From assembly GCA_023374045.1 (NCBI GenBank), contig CM041780.1, forward strand, positions 29,382,337 to 29,446,336: a stretch of DNA of 64,000 nucleotides, read 5' to 3'. This document shows, piece by piece, positions 1-11,160 of the stretch. How positions within the stretch are numbered: the first letter of the stretch is position 1; each line of letters opens with the position of its first letter. This stretch comes from Limonium bicolor. Its lineage: Eukaryota > Streptophyta > Magnoliopsida > Caryophyllales > Plumbaginaceae. The notes under the pieces were generated by a model, which was given only the letters and a program-made list of their open reading frames with translations, did not search any database and was not told the DNA's origin. Both the position numbers and the translations under genes were made by a program.

Positions 1-1926
1 AAGGAAATATTTAAGAGTCAAGACGTGCGAAGAGCACGGATGGTTAAGTAAAGACATCACAATGTCTTAGGAAGCTGAAGGAATGGGACATGGTAACTGG
101 AACGAATACCCAGCTAAGAAAGTAAGAAGGCGAAGTTTACTGAATGCACTCATAAGTGCAAGTTAAATGTAATGGCATACCTTAGTAACACCCAGGAGTA
201 ATCCTTGAGGGGTGTTTGGGATCAAACATTGTTGGATGGGGCAATGTAACAGAAACGTAAGAGGGGAACCCACTTAACAGTAGTGGACCCTAAGTTGCCA
301 AAGAGACAACTTGGAAGGATCGAGATGTGACGACCTTGTTAAACCATGTAATGTCGTACAGAAAAGGTAAATGTGTGGTAATAGTCTTTAGTGAGCAGAG
401 CTCGAGGCAGTGGCTTATAAGTCACAAGCAAGATAGGTCATGTAATTGAATCAATTATAGAAGTTTATGTTGTACAGGAAAATAGAGCGGAGAACGAACC
501 ACTGCTTAAAGAGTGGGGATACCTCTAGATATGGTGAAACCGCGAGAGCGGTAGTTGTGTGGATCAAGTTTAGGAAATATGTGGAGGATGGACCATGTTG
601 TTATTACCCCAGGATGATTTGAATAAAATAATACGAAAGAAAGTGTTTGTAACAGTGGTGTAGACAGGAAGAGTACTAAGTCTGATAACAACCACCATAG
701 GTGCGTGATGCTAAATGTGTAGCGAACAACGCTTAAGGAAATAAAGGCTCGAGAAATGGTGTATTCAGAAATCAGCCAAACAGTTGGCCAAACCCAGTGT
801 AACGGCGGAAGCTAATATAATAACGGATGCAGTGTAAGTTGATGTTGTATAATGAAAGAGGATACGGTGCGCAATAAGCGACCGTTGTATAAGTTTTGCT
901 AAGTGATGATATGACAAATAAGCAGAGTTATAAGTTTAACCCAGTGGAGATACAACAGTAAGTTCTAACGAATAAGCTGGACAGTAAGCCAGTAGCCGGT
1001 ATTAAAGAGATAAGAATCTCAGTAAAACGCCGTGTGAATTCTATTGCTGCAATCGCATGAGAGATTTACTGCCAAGCGAGTTACGCCTCTGCACTCTGTA
1101 TGGACTGAGATGTTTTGGTATTGGTTTGCGCAAGAGAGTAACGATCGAGTGAGATAGCTAGGAGTTGGAAGATAAATTGTGGCAGGCGAACAAAGAGAAT
1201 TATAACACTATAAGACGAGGCATATGAAAGCAAGGTCATACTAATGGAAATGATACTGGTGCAGAACTAAATGCGGAAGCAGGATGGCAATAAGTGACTA
1301 CAGTAGCACTACTATCAAATATCGGTATGAATGAAATATACCTCAGGTGTAGGAAATAACTGAGAGAGCACTACACATTAGGTAGTAGTCAACCTCAACG
1401 CAGTAAAGTAGTAAGTCGAAAGGATTGAGGCAATAATTGAGAAATACATAGCAGTATACACTGTAAATTGTTATGGAGGTAGATGAAAGTTTGAAACTCG
1501 CCGAATTCGCTCAGGGTAAGAGATACCATGCGTCGGTGAGAAACCATCATTACCAAGATAAGGGGTAATACATTAGAGATGTACAGTACAGTAACAGTAA
1601 AGAGTGGGGAAAACTAGCTCTATAATATCGGAGTTGCGCACAGAGGCCAGTGAGCCCATGCAGCAGATTACCCGAATATACATTGTGAATGCAAATAAAT
1701 AGATAGTTATCAATGCCTAGAAGCCTTACAGGCCAGGACCGAAACCGGTAATGAGTTAGATAAACTCCAATGAGAATTCATGGTTAGGGACCTTAACCGC
1801 CAATATGCTAAGATCCCCAAACAAAACACAAAGTAAAATGAACCGCGTGGAGGTAAATCACTTCACGACGGGAGAAACGTTAAAAACAGTTATAAACCAT
1901 ATTTAATGCTGATACGTGGGCGTAAT

Positions 1927-1946
1927 CCCTTTTAGGGGGGTAGAGC
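1927..1946 (+). promoter_or_regulatory. Second polypurine-like tract upstream of the 3' PPT
   Basis: The run CCCTTTTAGGGGGGTAGAGC closely resembles the true 3' PPT of the same element (TTTTAAGGGGGGTAGAC at 3323-3339) but lies about 1.4 kb upstream. The same block occurs in elements A and B. It may be an auxiliary plus-strand priming site; that is inference. Confidence 0.45.
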
Positions 1947-2760
1947 GTAAAGCCGCTTAGTGTGTTTTACCGTACAAGTGTACGTGAACTATGTTGTGCA
2001 TAGCACAAAAATAATTTGTTATGATGGTTGGCATGGTAATAATTGGTTATGATGGTTGGTTTGGTTTAAAGGGTGGTAATTGCGCACAGAAGATGCGAAA
2101 TACTATTGCGGTAGGTGTGACTACCTTGGTAATGGTTGTGGGTAAGTACAAGTACTAAGGAGTAAATAAACTGCTGGGGAACTAAAGCCCCAATGGTGTG
2201 TGTTCGCATAATACCAATGTAACACGGTGTATGGTATTTGATTAAAGACGTGTATATATATATAGTGTGGTGATTTATGAGGGGTATGAAAACTGACATG
2301 GAACCTAGTAAGTATTAGATTCCTTAGGTAACTTAAGTAAAAGCGAATGGAGGTAATTGATAGACTAAGTTCTATCCCTGGGAGATGTAATGATTATGAC
2401 TAGAAGGATCAAAGATAGAAAGTGGAATATGCTTGAATTAATTGTTGGTTGAAAATGAAGTGGGAGGTGGAACTCGATTTGCATGCGATCAAGGGAAGCC
2501 GACACAAATTGGAGTGGAAGGATAGTTCAACACTGATGCTGATCACATCAGGGTTGGATGACTCTTGAAGCTCCCTACAAGTGGTCACAAATAACCCATA
2601 AGAAAGGATGCAAAGAGCATAAGGTGGACTTGGAGTTGTATTGAATTTTCAAAAGGGTTTTCAATTGGTATTTCCAAAACAGTGGATTGATATTTTGAAT
2701 AAAGGATTCTTTTGTTACCTAACCTGGTAAAGGATATTTTTGTAGTACTTGCTCACGAGC

Positions 2761-3240
2761 TGAGGACGTATGAGCCTTTGTCTTCGGACCGGTGACATGA
2801 GAAGTACATATGTTAACAATTAAGTGAATGTTTTGATCTCCCAAAGGAACGGGGACCAGAAGATGTCCATCGCGACCGGGTTTCGGGGGGGGATCACAGT
2901 GTATATGTACTCAACGTGGGACTCGAGCCCTTGAAGAGATGGAAAAAGGTATATTTTTTGTTATACGTTCTAAGGCATGTTGTGTGGTATGTGTAATAAA
3001 TGTTACTTTGACCATGAGTTGATGTGGTTCAGTTCTGAATTGATTAGTTACTTGGGCCTATGAGTCCAAAGGTGGTCATGTTACCCAGACCTGAGAGTCT
3101 GAGGGTTGTTATGTGAGTACAATAATTAAGGTACCCGGACCATTGAGTCCGAGGTAATCATGTGAGAATGATACGTTATGGATGGATGTGTATGTGAACC
3201 CGGACCTTCAAGTCCGAGGTTGTGGTGTAAGGGTGTGTTG
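2761..3240 (+). repeat. Spaced short repeats in the 3' untranslated region
   Basis: Several units share the pattern CCCGGACC, a few bases, GAGTCCGAGGT, then CATGTGAG-like sequence, at roughly 50-70 bp spacing, clearest at about 3050-3220. Each unit is a weak inverted repeat (GGACC/GAGTCC). Related units occur in the 3' regions of the minus-strand elements near 12750-12800 and 33930-33990, so this is a family-specific 3' UTR feature. Confidence 0.5.
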
Positions 3241-3320
3241 GTTAGGGAAATGTTTATCATACAAGTAATTCTCGTATTCTAACCAATGATATGTGGGAAG
3301 TGTGAACTTGGGGACGAAGT

Positions 3321-3339
3321 TCTTTTAAGGGGGGTAGAC
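3321..3339 (+). promoter_or_regulatory. 3' polypurine tract
   Basis: TCTTTTAAGGGGGGTAGAC abuts the LTR start TGAAATACCCC. This is the expected position and composition of the plus-strand primer. The equivalent tract in element B reads CTTTTAAGGGGGCGTAGAT on the minus strand at 33812. Confidence 0.8.
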
Positions 3340-4286
3340 TGAAATACCCCAAACCTTAATAAGTTGTTTTAAAAATTAAATAATAAATTATTAAGACTAA
3401 AAAGAGTCTTAGTAATATTGGTAAACAATTTAAAAGATAAGTAAATACAGTTAAATGCCTTAAAGGCAATAAAGGGCGAAATATGCTAAACTTGGGATGG
3501 TCTTGATTAACACTTAATAAACTTATCAAGACCTTACTTATATATTAATGAGCCTATTAAATCAATTACCAAAGAAAACCGAGCTTGGAAACAAGTTAAA
3601 ACACGAAATGAGCTTTAAGGAGTCATAAAGCACGTTTTTGAAAAATTGTCTTGTAAATGAGTTTTGAATGGCTAAATGTCCATCATTACTCTTTAATTAA
3701 TATGTGTACTATTTGTATCACATTTGGAAGTTTAAATTAATGGGAAATCAAGAATTTCGCTCAAACTGCCTTGTTATTATGAATAGTAACTAAAATAAGC
3801 TAGTTTGTAACATATGTTAACATATGTAATTTAATTGGGCAATAAAGACTAATTAACCCCTTATATGTAAATGGGGGCCGGTTTGCATGTGAGGAGTCGT
3901 CACTTTGCTTGCTGGTTGAACAAACAGATAAGAAGATAAGTGAGTAATTGAAAAAGCACTATTTGCTTTACATAATTAAATATCTTCAAAAAGCAACTAC
4001 AATCATTCATTCTCTCATTCCTCTTGCTGTTTCACGTAGCCACTCCCCTTCCTTTCCTTCCTTCACGATCGAACAGCACCAGCACCAACATACAACTTCA
4101 AATCCTTGTAACTTCTTGCTCCATTGTCCAAATCTAAAACCGAGACCACCGATCTCTTAGTTTCATCAAGCTCTTCGACTTAGTCCCTTCAAATCTTCAA
4201 GAGCTCCATTTTGGTGCCAAGAGGAATCTCCATGGAAGGAGCTTGAGTTCATCTTTTTACGTAGTATTGTTCTCCTTTGCTTCAAG

Positions 4287-4473
4287 GTAAGGAAACTCAA
4301 AGAAAAAAGGGTGTTTCCTCCATGTTTTATGTTAACCAAAATAGCTTAGAATTCCTTTGGAAAATGAACGTACGTTGTGTATTGAAACTACCTAAAGAGC
4401 CAATGGTAATGACTTAGAAAAATGTTCTCAAAAGACTAGTAAAGGACATACGTATTGCTGTTTGTATTTGCAG
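4287..4473 (+). other. Predicted leader intron in LTR
   Basis: Donor AAG|GTAAGG and acceptor GTATTTGCAG|GTGAAAGGC bound 187 bp. The same donor and acceptor contexts occur at matching positions in the LTRs at 27403-33811 (intron 32385-32705) and 21637-26170 (24636-25062), although the intervening length varies. Conservation of both sites argues for real splicing of the transcript leader. Confidence 0.6.
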
Positions 4474-4701
4474 GTGAAAGGCAAATATATTGTGGAAATT
4501 CAGTGTTTAAGATTTATGCATTTAAGAGCCTAAGTGCTATGCAATTTAAATTGTACACTATGTTGTTATGTGGTGTAATTTGGTGAAGTTTTGAGTATAA
4601 GAGTGTACGTAAAATCATTTGGGAAGCTATACTTATGATGGGTGTAAAGAGCTTAAGCAGCAGGACTAGAAAAATTGCAGTACGTCAAATTCTGTAGGTT
4701 G

Positions 4702-4963
4702 GGTCCGGGACCTAGGTCATGGGTCATGTCCCGGACCATATATCAAAAAAAAGACCGTGAGTTATACATAACTTTAGGTCCGGGACCTGGGTTAAGGTTA
4801 AGGACCCGGACCAAGCATTTAAAAATGGCCGGCCGAGAGTGGTAATATGTTGTGGTCCGGGCCTTAAGGGAAGTACAAGGTCCCGGACCACCCCGCTAAA
4901 TACGCCGATGGTTTTCCTAATGTGTTGGTCCGGGACTTAAGGTAAGGACCAAGTCCCGGACCA
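4702..4963. repeat. Array of four GC-rich hairpins
   Basis: Four inverted pairs lie in otherwise AT-rich LTR: GGTCCGGGAC (4702-4711) with GTCCCGGACC (4728-4737); GGTCCGGG (4777) with CCCGGACC (ends 4812); TGGTCCGGG (4853) with CCCGGACCA (ends 4890); and the 13-bp pair TGGTCCGGGACTT (4926) with AAGTCCCGGACCA (ends 4963). The array lies downstream of the leader-intron acceptor, so it should be transcribed. Function unknown. Confidence 0.85.
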
Positions 4964-6681
4964 CTCTAAAAATGTGTTTAAGGTGTGAAAATGATGTGTA
5001 ATGATGGGGATTGATAAGTAATGATGTTATAAGGATGTTAAGGACATGTTAGGTGAGTTGTAATGAAGATTTGGTGGGTGAAAAGTTAAAAGTTAAGATA
5101 AAATGGAGGAGAAAAACAAGTTAAAAATGTAAAGATATTAACTAGCTAACGGAGTTAACTATAGTCATTCGACGTTACACAAACATGTTACCCCAATGTT
5201 AATGAAGGTAACTTTAATGTACCAGTTGTTCGAGAATTGTTCGAGGAACCTAAATGGACATGGTAGAGTGGACTCCGGCGACAGGTATGGTTTTCTTGCA
5301 ACCTGTGTCCTACCGGATTACACCGGCATGTATGCCAATGTGTTTTTCTGTGTGTTTGCCACCTTGTAAGGTAAAACATGAAATGAGTTTATAGTAATTC
5401 ATTTATGTGGCGAATCTGACCTCCGATACCGTTTAACCTCAAATAAGTGTTAAACCTTCACTAACTAGAACTAGGAACACATGAGAGTTCGGTTTCGGTA
5501 TTCGGTGTTAACGGCCCAAACCTTGGGAACGTTCTAACCACGGCTATGCGTGAGTTAGTTGTGTATGGTTATTGTTGCAAGTGTGTGAATCTCTCTTGCG
5601 TGTTTAACTCGGTTTAAAACCGTATGGTGTGTGGATGTGATAGGTTCCTTAAAGGAGCTCTAACTACTTAATTATAAGAATACGTGTACTAATGGGGGGT
5701 GAGGAGTCCGGTCATGTTCCGGCCACGCGCGTGTGATGGACGGGAGTCGATGTTATACCCGGTTCGACTCTCTTGGTGTATGTTATGGTTGTTTACTCAT
5801 TGGGTTTCCAATCTTCCCTTTAGCTTAACCAAAGCTATATTACTGACTCACGTCGGGCCACAGGGGCATACAATGGTTGTACTTGTGTTTGTGTGGTGTG
5901 TTCGGGTCACCAAATCCGATCCACCTTTAGGAAGGTTACTCACCCGACAATAAGGACGGTAGCGAGCGAGTGTGTGTAACGAGCTTAGTACGAGGTTGGC
6001 TACAATCTCCTGGCTCATAATGTATACTAACTATGGTGGAAGGTTCCTAGTGCGAACCATATTGTGGTGTTTGTGTGTTAATGTTGTCATGGACTATGGA
6101 TGTGAATTCCGGTTAAATATGGGAGGTGTTTCAGGATAGTGCGATTGATGGGTAAATGTCGTCTGTTAAGGAAGGAACTCCGTTAGGAGGAGAGCCACTC
6201 TAGGGTTAAGGAAACAATGTTAATTTGTTATGTGTTGGATGTTTGTTGAACCTTATGGTTGGGTGTATGCAATGTGTTGTGTATTTATGGTTTACATGCA
6301 GGATTTAAATATAATCAACAGCATGCTAAGACGACAATTAGTTGAGCGTGGCCCGGTAGCATGCGGGCTGCGGGATTACCATACCAGCAAAGGTGCTGAG
6401 CCCCTCGGGGCCACCCTTTCTCCTTTTTCTATTTCAGGTACAAGGAGCTGGAAGCCGTTCGAGAGTAGGACGGGGTAGATGTTTGAACATGGGTAGCCCT
6501 TTAATGGTGTATGTATTATAGGTGTAGTAAGACCGAATTTGTTATCGGCATTGGTAAATGAATACTCGGTACAGTGGGGGATGTATATGAAAATAATTGT
6601 GGAAATGGAATAAGGATTGAATTGTGTAGTTGCTCGGGGATCTAGTCCATCAGACCGATACAATGTGTATGTATTAGCCTT

Positions 6682-6703
6682 GTTAACCACGTGGGTGGTT
6701 AAC
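6682..6703 (+). other. LTR-end hairpin, stem conserved by covariation
   Basis: Arms GTTAACCAC and GTGGTTAAC enclose the loop GTGG, about 90 bp before the LTR end. Homologous positions in other LTRs keep the 9-bp stem with different sequence (27495, 40259, 63873; probably also 62140 and 62387). Confidence 0.7.
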
Positions 6704-6795
6704 GGCGTGTAACACCAATGGGTTAAGTAATGTGATGGTTTATGTTTTCCGCTGCAGATGGTTACCAAGTGCGTTGTTGTGGATGGGGTGTTACA

Positions 6796-7350
6796 ATAAA
6801 AAAAAAAAAATAAATGTAAGAGTAAATAAGGGATTGTAGGAGATTACTCCTAATTGTCCCTACAATTAGCGACAAAAATATTGAGAGAAATTGAGCATGC
6901 CGGATGACATGCCGGATCAACCCCGTCCGGCATAGGACTTCCTCCGAAATGCCGGGTGAAGAACACCCGGCACAATACCCGGCAAATGCAAACTCGAAAT
7001 TCAAAATAAAGAATTATAGTATAGGAACTAATATAATAGAGAAAAATACGGAAGGGGTAGACAATAATGCATTTAAATTTGTAAACTCAACAGTGTATGA
7101 AATTTTGAAAACAATTTGAACATGCCGGACATGATGCCGGGCCAATCCTGTCCGGCATCGGACTTCCTCCGGGTTTTGGGGTGACAGATGCCCGACACTT
7201 CGCACGGCACATTCAAATCTGCAAAACTAAGTGCGAAAATAAATTAAAGAATCAAGGAATCAAAGAATAAAGAATAGGGAATAAAGAATAGGGCGTTTTA
7301 CCGAATTTAGGACTTGGACTAATTCCAAGTTCCCTGGCAGCGGCGCCAAT
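6796..7350 (-). mobile_element. Truncated internal region of non-autonomous Athila-like element (family E)
   Basis: It repeats 10621-11160 almost base for base: the PBS side of an internal domain in minus orientation. It is cut at 6796 by the end of the plus-strand Tekay LTR, within an A-rich run. It carries two GC-rich hairpin modules (about 6896-6985 and 7121-7210). No coding sequence is recognisable. The remainder probably lies left of the window, if the Tekay element inserted into it. Confidence 0.75.
7330..7347 (-). promoter_or_regulatory. Primer-binding site, tRNA-Asp type
   Basis: The minus strand reads TGGCGCCGCTGCCAGGGA, three bases from the LTR end. TGGCGCCGYTGCCGGGGA is the usual Athila-type site complementary to the tRNA-Asp 3' end. 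Confidence 0.8.
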
Positions 7351-8233
7351 TTGCTAACATAGAAATTGTAAGATAAAAATATATACAAAAGAATGAAATA
7401 AATTAATAACTAATCCTACAACTCTACTACGGGTAGCAAAATAAAACCCGGTCGGAGTATAGTGTAAATATATTACGACCGAGAGTATCGAACCCAAGGG
7501 ACTTATAGAAAACTAGTCCTAATCCGGGCAAAAGCCTATTCTATAATAATGAGGGGAAATGTAAGTGACAATTAATTAACTAAAATCCTAACGAAATGCG
7601 AGGTTGGGATTTCATCAACCTAAGTACCAATAGGATCATGCAATGCAACTTCAAGACACCAACTTAACCAACCAACATGATTGCGCCGGATGTCCTACCG
7701 GACATTAGGTGAACGGCATATTCAAAGTCTTGAAGGTGCCGGACAGGAAGCACCCGGCAGTGCATCCGGCACGTTCATATGGTGAAAACCACTCTCTTGC
7801 GTCGAACAAGAAACTCAAAACCTATTAACAAATCGAGCATATCATGCCACGAAATGAACAAGGAGATGGGGGAAGATGGATTAACTCGCAATCTTTAATG
7901 CTAACCCTAAATTATAGATGAAAACATCAAAGACCACTAAGATTTGTCTAACATATCCTACTCTTGGGAAATTCCCCCTCAAGTAGAATTTGCATAAAGA
8001 GAACGAGTGATCAACTAATTCACTTGCACTAAGAACCAGAATCTTAATGAGCGCTTGAATTTGTATTGAAATAATCATATTGTTAACATAGAAGGAATTC
8101 ATCCCTAGCCAAAGCCTAACAAGGATCTCTATTTCACCATCCACTCAAATAACCCTTGGAATGAGGCGGAAATGAAGCGTGGAATGGAGTGTAATACAAT
8201 GTTGGAATGTCTCCAATTGTTGCCTTCCTCAGC

Positions 8234-8243
8234 CTATTTATAG
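8234..8243 (-). promoter_or_regulatory. TATA-like box in LTR E1
   Basis: The minus strand reads CTATAAATAG, placed as expected for a promoter between U3 and R. The copy in LTR E2 is at 12155-12164. Confidence 0.5.
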
Positions 8244-8259
8244 GAATCAAATGTGTCGT

Positions 8260-8560
8260 TGCCGGGTGTCGTGCCGGGTCACCAATAGCCGGCACACGTG
8301 ATAAATGCGCCCAACTGTTAACGGTCGAAACCGTCAATTCCGTGCGAAACAGTGCATATGCCGGGTAGAAGATACCCGGCATCACACCCGGCAGCATCCT
8401 TTTTACCAACGGTCAATAACTGTTATCGCTTGGTCAACCGTGGCGACTCTTCACTTATGCCGGATGGAATCTACCGGCATGGAGTCCGGCAATGCCTCTT
8501 TTTGTGTGCTTATGCCGTGCAGAAACTACCCGGCATGGAGTCCGGCTTCAACTGAACTTT
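8260..8560. repeat. GC-rich hairpin cluster in LTR E1
   Basis: It contains the pair ATGCCGGGTA/TACCCGGCAT with a 5-nt loop near 8360-8385, and further ATGCCGG/CCGGCAT pairs at about 8458-8485 and 8510-8550. It lies upstream of the TATA-like box, in U3. The same cluster is in LTR E2 at 12180-12480. The CCGG core recurs in every LTR family of the window. Confidence 0.75.
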
Positions 8561-10239
8561 TGCCTAGAAAATCATTCCTTACACAGAAAACTCACAAAAA
8601 CATAAATCTGTACAAATATTATACTTAAACACATAATAAGCATAAATAACATATATTTAACCTTATTTAGATAAATATAATACTAAATCTAATGCATAAA
8701 ATATGATAAGTCTACGGCTTATCAAGGCCCTACACTTACCTTTTGCTAGTCCTCGAGCAAAACAAGATTAGAAAGGACTAATTACTTATGCACAAAACAG
8801 ATAAACTCTCGAATGAAATGTAGATAAATATTTCCAACTATATGACTCTAATTCATAAGTATCAATTACTCTACCTTATTCTATCAAAACATACTAATGG
8901 GTATAAAAAGATCTTCAAAAATCGATCAAAAAACTTTTGGGCTATTTTGCATAAGGGATTTTTGTAATCTCTCCTTTTTCCGGTTTCTATCATTCAGCTC
9001 TATTTTTCAAGAGTTTCTGAATGTGGCCAAGACTCTAATCAATGGTTTTTATGAATCAGCCCTATTTTGCAAGAGTTTCTGAATCAACCATGATTTTTTT
9101 TTGCATTGAAGAACGGGGATTTAGGAGAAAAATAAAGGAAAAACTCTCGTTTCTTGCTTTTATTCTGAGGCACTTTTTTTGCAACTCAAGGAATATACTG
9201 CTTTTCTTTGGAAGAAGATTTTTTTTCTTCCTTTTTTTTCTTCTTCTTTCTTTTTCACAAAAAACCTTTCTTAAGATTTTCACCCAAAAGAAATTTCACA
9301 ATTTGAAAAGAAAAGAAATAAATACCCAGAAATACATAAAGGAAAAGAATTAGAAGAAAGATATACTCATGTTAATAAAGAGAATCAAAAAGTTAAAAAC
9401 AGGAATCTATAAGTCATTTGAGAGCTTATCTCTTGAGAGAACAAGTATTATTCATTCCTAATCTCATCTTAATCAAAAACATGCAAAAAAGTTTAGTAAA
9501 ACATCGATAAAACTCACAACTTATGCATATTAATAAAAACTTATATATTTTTTTTTAAAGGGGGGTCCCTGCCCTACACTTGGCAGGAACACTGTCCCTA
9601 GTGTTCAAAAAGAAAATGTGTGTTTTTTTTTTTAAGAAACTTGAAATGACCGAAAAGGAACAAAATAAAGAGAGAAGACAAAGAACGAATCAAAATAAAA
9701 AAAAAAAAAGAATAAAGAGGAACTCCCCTGAGGTGAAAATGCATGAGGAAAACCGCCCTACACTTAGCCTTTTAGGCTACTTGGCAAGTGATTAGAGATC
9801 TCGATAGAAACAAAGATCGATCTCGCCTACCCTGTCGATCAATTTAGTGTTGGAGACGGGAGTTGACCAAGTGGTCATAGTTGAGCAAAAAGTTGTTGTA
9901 TTTGCAACTGCATCAACCTATGCTCCATGCGAATGATCGATGTTTCTGCAAGTTCCGCTTCCTCAGGTGTGGTATAAAATCTGGCAATTCGGAGCATTGG
10001 GCGTGTGGTCGTGCAATTTTCCACATTCGCCTGCTAAGGAGGGAAGGTTATTGCCATTCGCCTGCGGTATTGATTATTTGTGTAGGGAGTGTGCTTGAAG
10101 TGCATTCACCTGATTTCTTTGGAGGAGTACACAAAATTTTAAATTAAACAAATTATAGTATGAAAAATAATAATAAGACAGGAATGTTACCAATTCAAGA
10201 GAGGAAAAAAAAAAAAAAATATATATTTTTTTTTGAAAA

Positions 10240-11015
10240 TGCCGGACATAATGTCGGGCGACTCGTATCCGGCAATGGACTTCTTCCATTAATGCCGGAT
10301 TGGTTTTACCCGGCTTCCTGCCCGGCTTATTTAAACTCGAAGAGAAAATAAAATAAATCAAAAAGAGAGAAGGGATGGATAAAACGAGATGTTTGTAATA
10401 ATAAATAAAAGATATTAACATAATTAAATTAGCAAAAATCAAAAGAAGAAACAAAGTTGCGCATCATGCCGGACGTGGTGCCGGGTGTTCGAAGCCCGGC
10501 ATTGGACTCCTCCAAGATTGCCGGGTGTATACAACCGGCAAGTTGCCCGGCGGGATCAAAATCGAACATAACTTAGTTAAAAGACATTGAAAGGTAAAGG
10601 ATAATAAATAAAAAAATAAAAATAAATGTAAGAGTAAATAAGGGATTGTAGGAGATTACTCCTAATTGTCCCTACAATTAGCGACAAAAAATATTGAGAG
10701 AAATTGAGCATGCCGGATCAACCCCGTCCGGCATAGGACTTCCTCCGAAATACCGGGTGAAGAACACCCGGCACAATACCCGGCAAATGCAAACTCGAAA
10801 TTCAAAATAAAGAATTATAGTATAGGAACTAATATAATAGAGAAATAACGGAAGGGGTAGACAATAATGCATTTTAAATTTGTAAAACTCAACAGTGTAT
10901 GAAATTTTGAAAACAATTTGAACATGCCGGACATGATGCCGGGCCAATCCTGTCCGGCATCGGACTTCCTCCGGGTTAGCCGGGTGACAGATGCCCGGCA
11001 CTTCGCACGGAACAT
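10240..11015. repeat. Four spaced hairpin modules, about 215-245 bp apart
   Basis: Modules begin near 10240, 10467, 10710 and 10924. The best preserved has arms ATGCCGGACA (10924-10933) and TGTCCGGCAT (10951-10960), then GGACTTCCTCCG, then a second hairpin with arms GCCGGG and CCCGGC. Module 3 has GCCGGGTG/CACCCGGC around a 5-nt loop. Two more modules stand in the truncated copy at 6896 and 7121. They look like repeated structured elements in a non-coding leader. Confidence 0.8.
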
Positions 11016-11139
11016 TCAAATCTGCAAAAACAGTGCGAAAATAAATTAAAGAATCAAGGAATCAAAGAATCAAAGAATAAAGAATAGGGAATAAAGAATA
11101 GGGCGTTTACCGAATTTAGGACTTGGACTAATTCCAAGT

Positions 11140-11157
11140 TCCCCGGCAATGGCGCCA
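11140..11157 (-). promoter_or_regulatory. Primer-binding site, tRNA-Asp type
   Basis: The minus strand reads TGGCGCCATTGCCGGGGA, three bases from LTR E2; one base differs from the usual Athila-type site. Confidence 0.8.
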
Positions 11158-11160
11158 ATT

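Larger units (their letters stand above)
1..3339 (+). mobile_element. Decayed internal 3' part of a plus-strand Tekay-like Ty3/gypsy element
   Basis: No substantial open frame or recognisable pol motif survives on either strand. Assignment rests on the right end: a purine tract followed directly by an LTR starting TGAAATACCCC, and a block near 1910-1960 that matches the 3' untranslated regions of the minus-strand Tekay elements near 12865 and 34045. The element therefore reads left to right and its coding part lies left of the window or is eroded beyond recognition. It could be a non-autonomous derivative that never carried pol; the sequence cannot decide. Confidence 0.6.
3340..6795 (+). mobile_element. 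3' LTR (3456 bp) of plus-strand Tekay-like element
   Basis: It begins TGAAATACCCC after the PPT and ends GGGGTGTTACA before an A-rich flank. Landmarks in order: TTATATGTAA at 3861-3870 followed by GGGGGCCGG, the same order as at the TATA-like box of the LTR at 27403-33811; a CT-rich leader at about 4000-4286; an intron at 4287-4473; a GC-rich hairpin array at 4702-4963; and a 22-nt hairpin at 6682-6703. Short frames inside it have no recognisable product and lie in AT-rich or repeat sequence. Only this LTR of the element is visible. Confidence 0.85.
7351..8724 (-). mobile_element. LTR E1 (1374 bp) of family E
   Basis: In plus coordinates it runs from TGCTAACATAG to GGCTTATCA. It has a PBS on its left and a PPT-side internal sequence on its right, so it serves as 3' LTR of the unit at 8725-11160 and as 5' LTR of the truncated unit at 6796-7350. 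Relative to LTR E2 it lacks about 115 bp (matching roughly 11957-12072). A TATA-like box lies at 8234-8243 and GC hairpins at 7681-7780 and 8260-8560. Confidence 0.85.
8725..11160 (-). mobile_element. Non-coding internal domain of family E (LARD-like)
   Basis: The right end carries a tRNA-Asp-type PBS at 11140-11157; the left end carries a PPT-side block (about 8725-8770) resembling that of the Athila complex near 46654. In between there is T-rich and A-rich sequence with no gag or pol motif. Short frames such as those at 8897-9353 are homopolymer-driven and I do not call them genes. Two LTRs, a PBS and a PPT without coding sequence mark it as non-autonomous, presumably mobilised by Athila-type proteins. 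Confidence 0.75.

Noticed and set aside
8897..9353. Short plus and minus frames rich in Phe, Lys and Arg
   Set aside because: They come from poly-T/poly-A tracts in the non-coding interior of family E.
10240..11015. CRISPR-like array
   Set aside because: The spacing is large, the modules are themselves palindromic, the interspersed sequence is AT-rich and partly shared, and the context is a plant retrotransposon.
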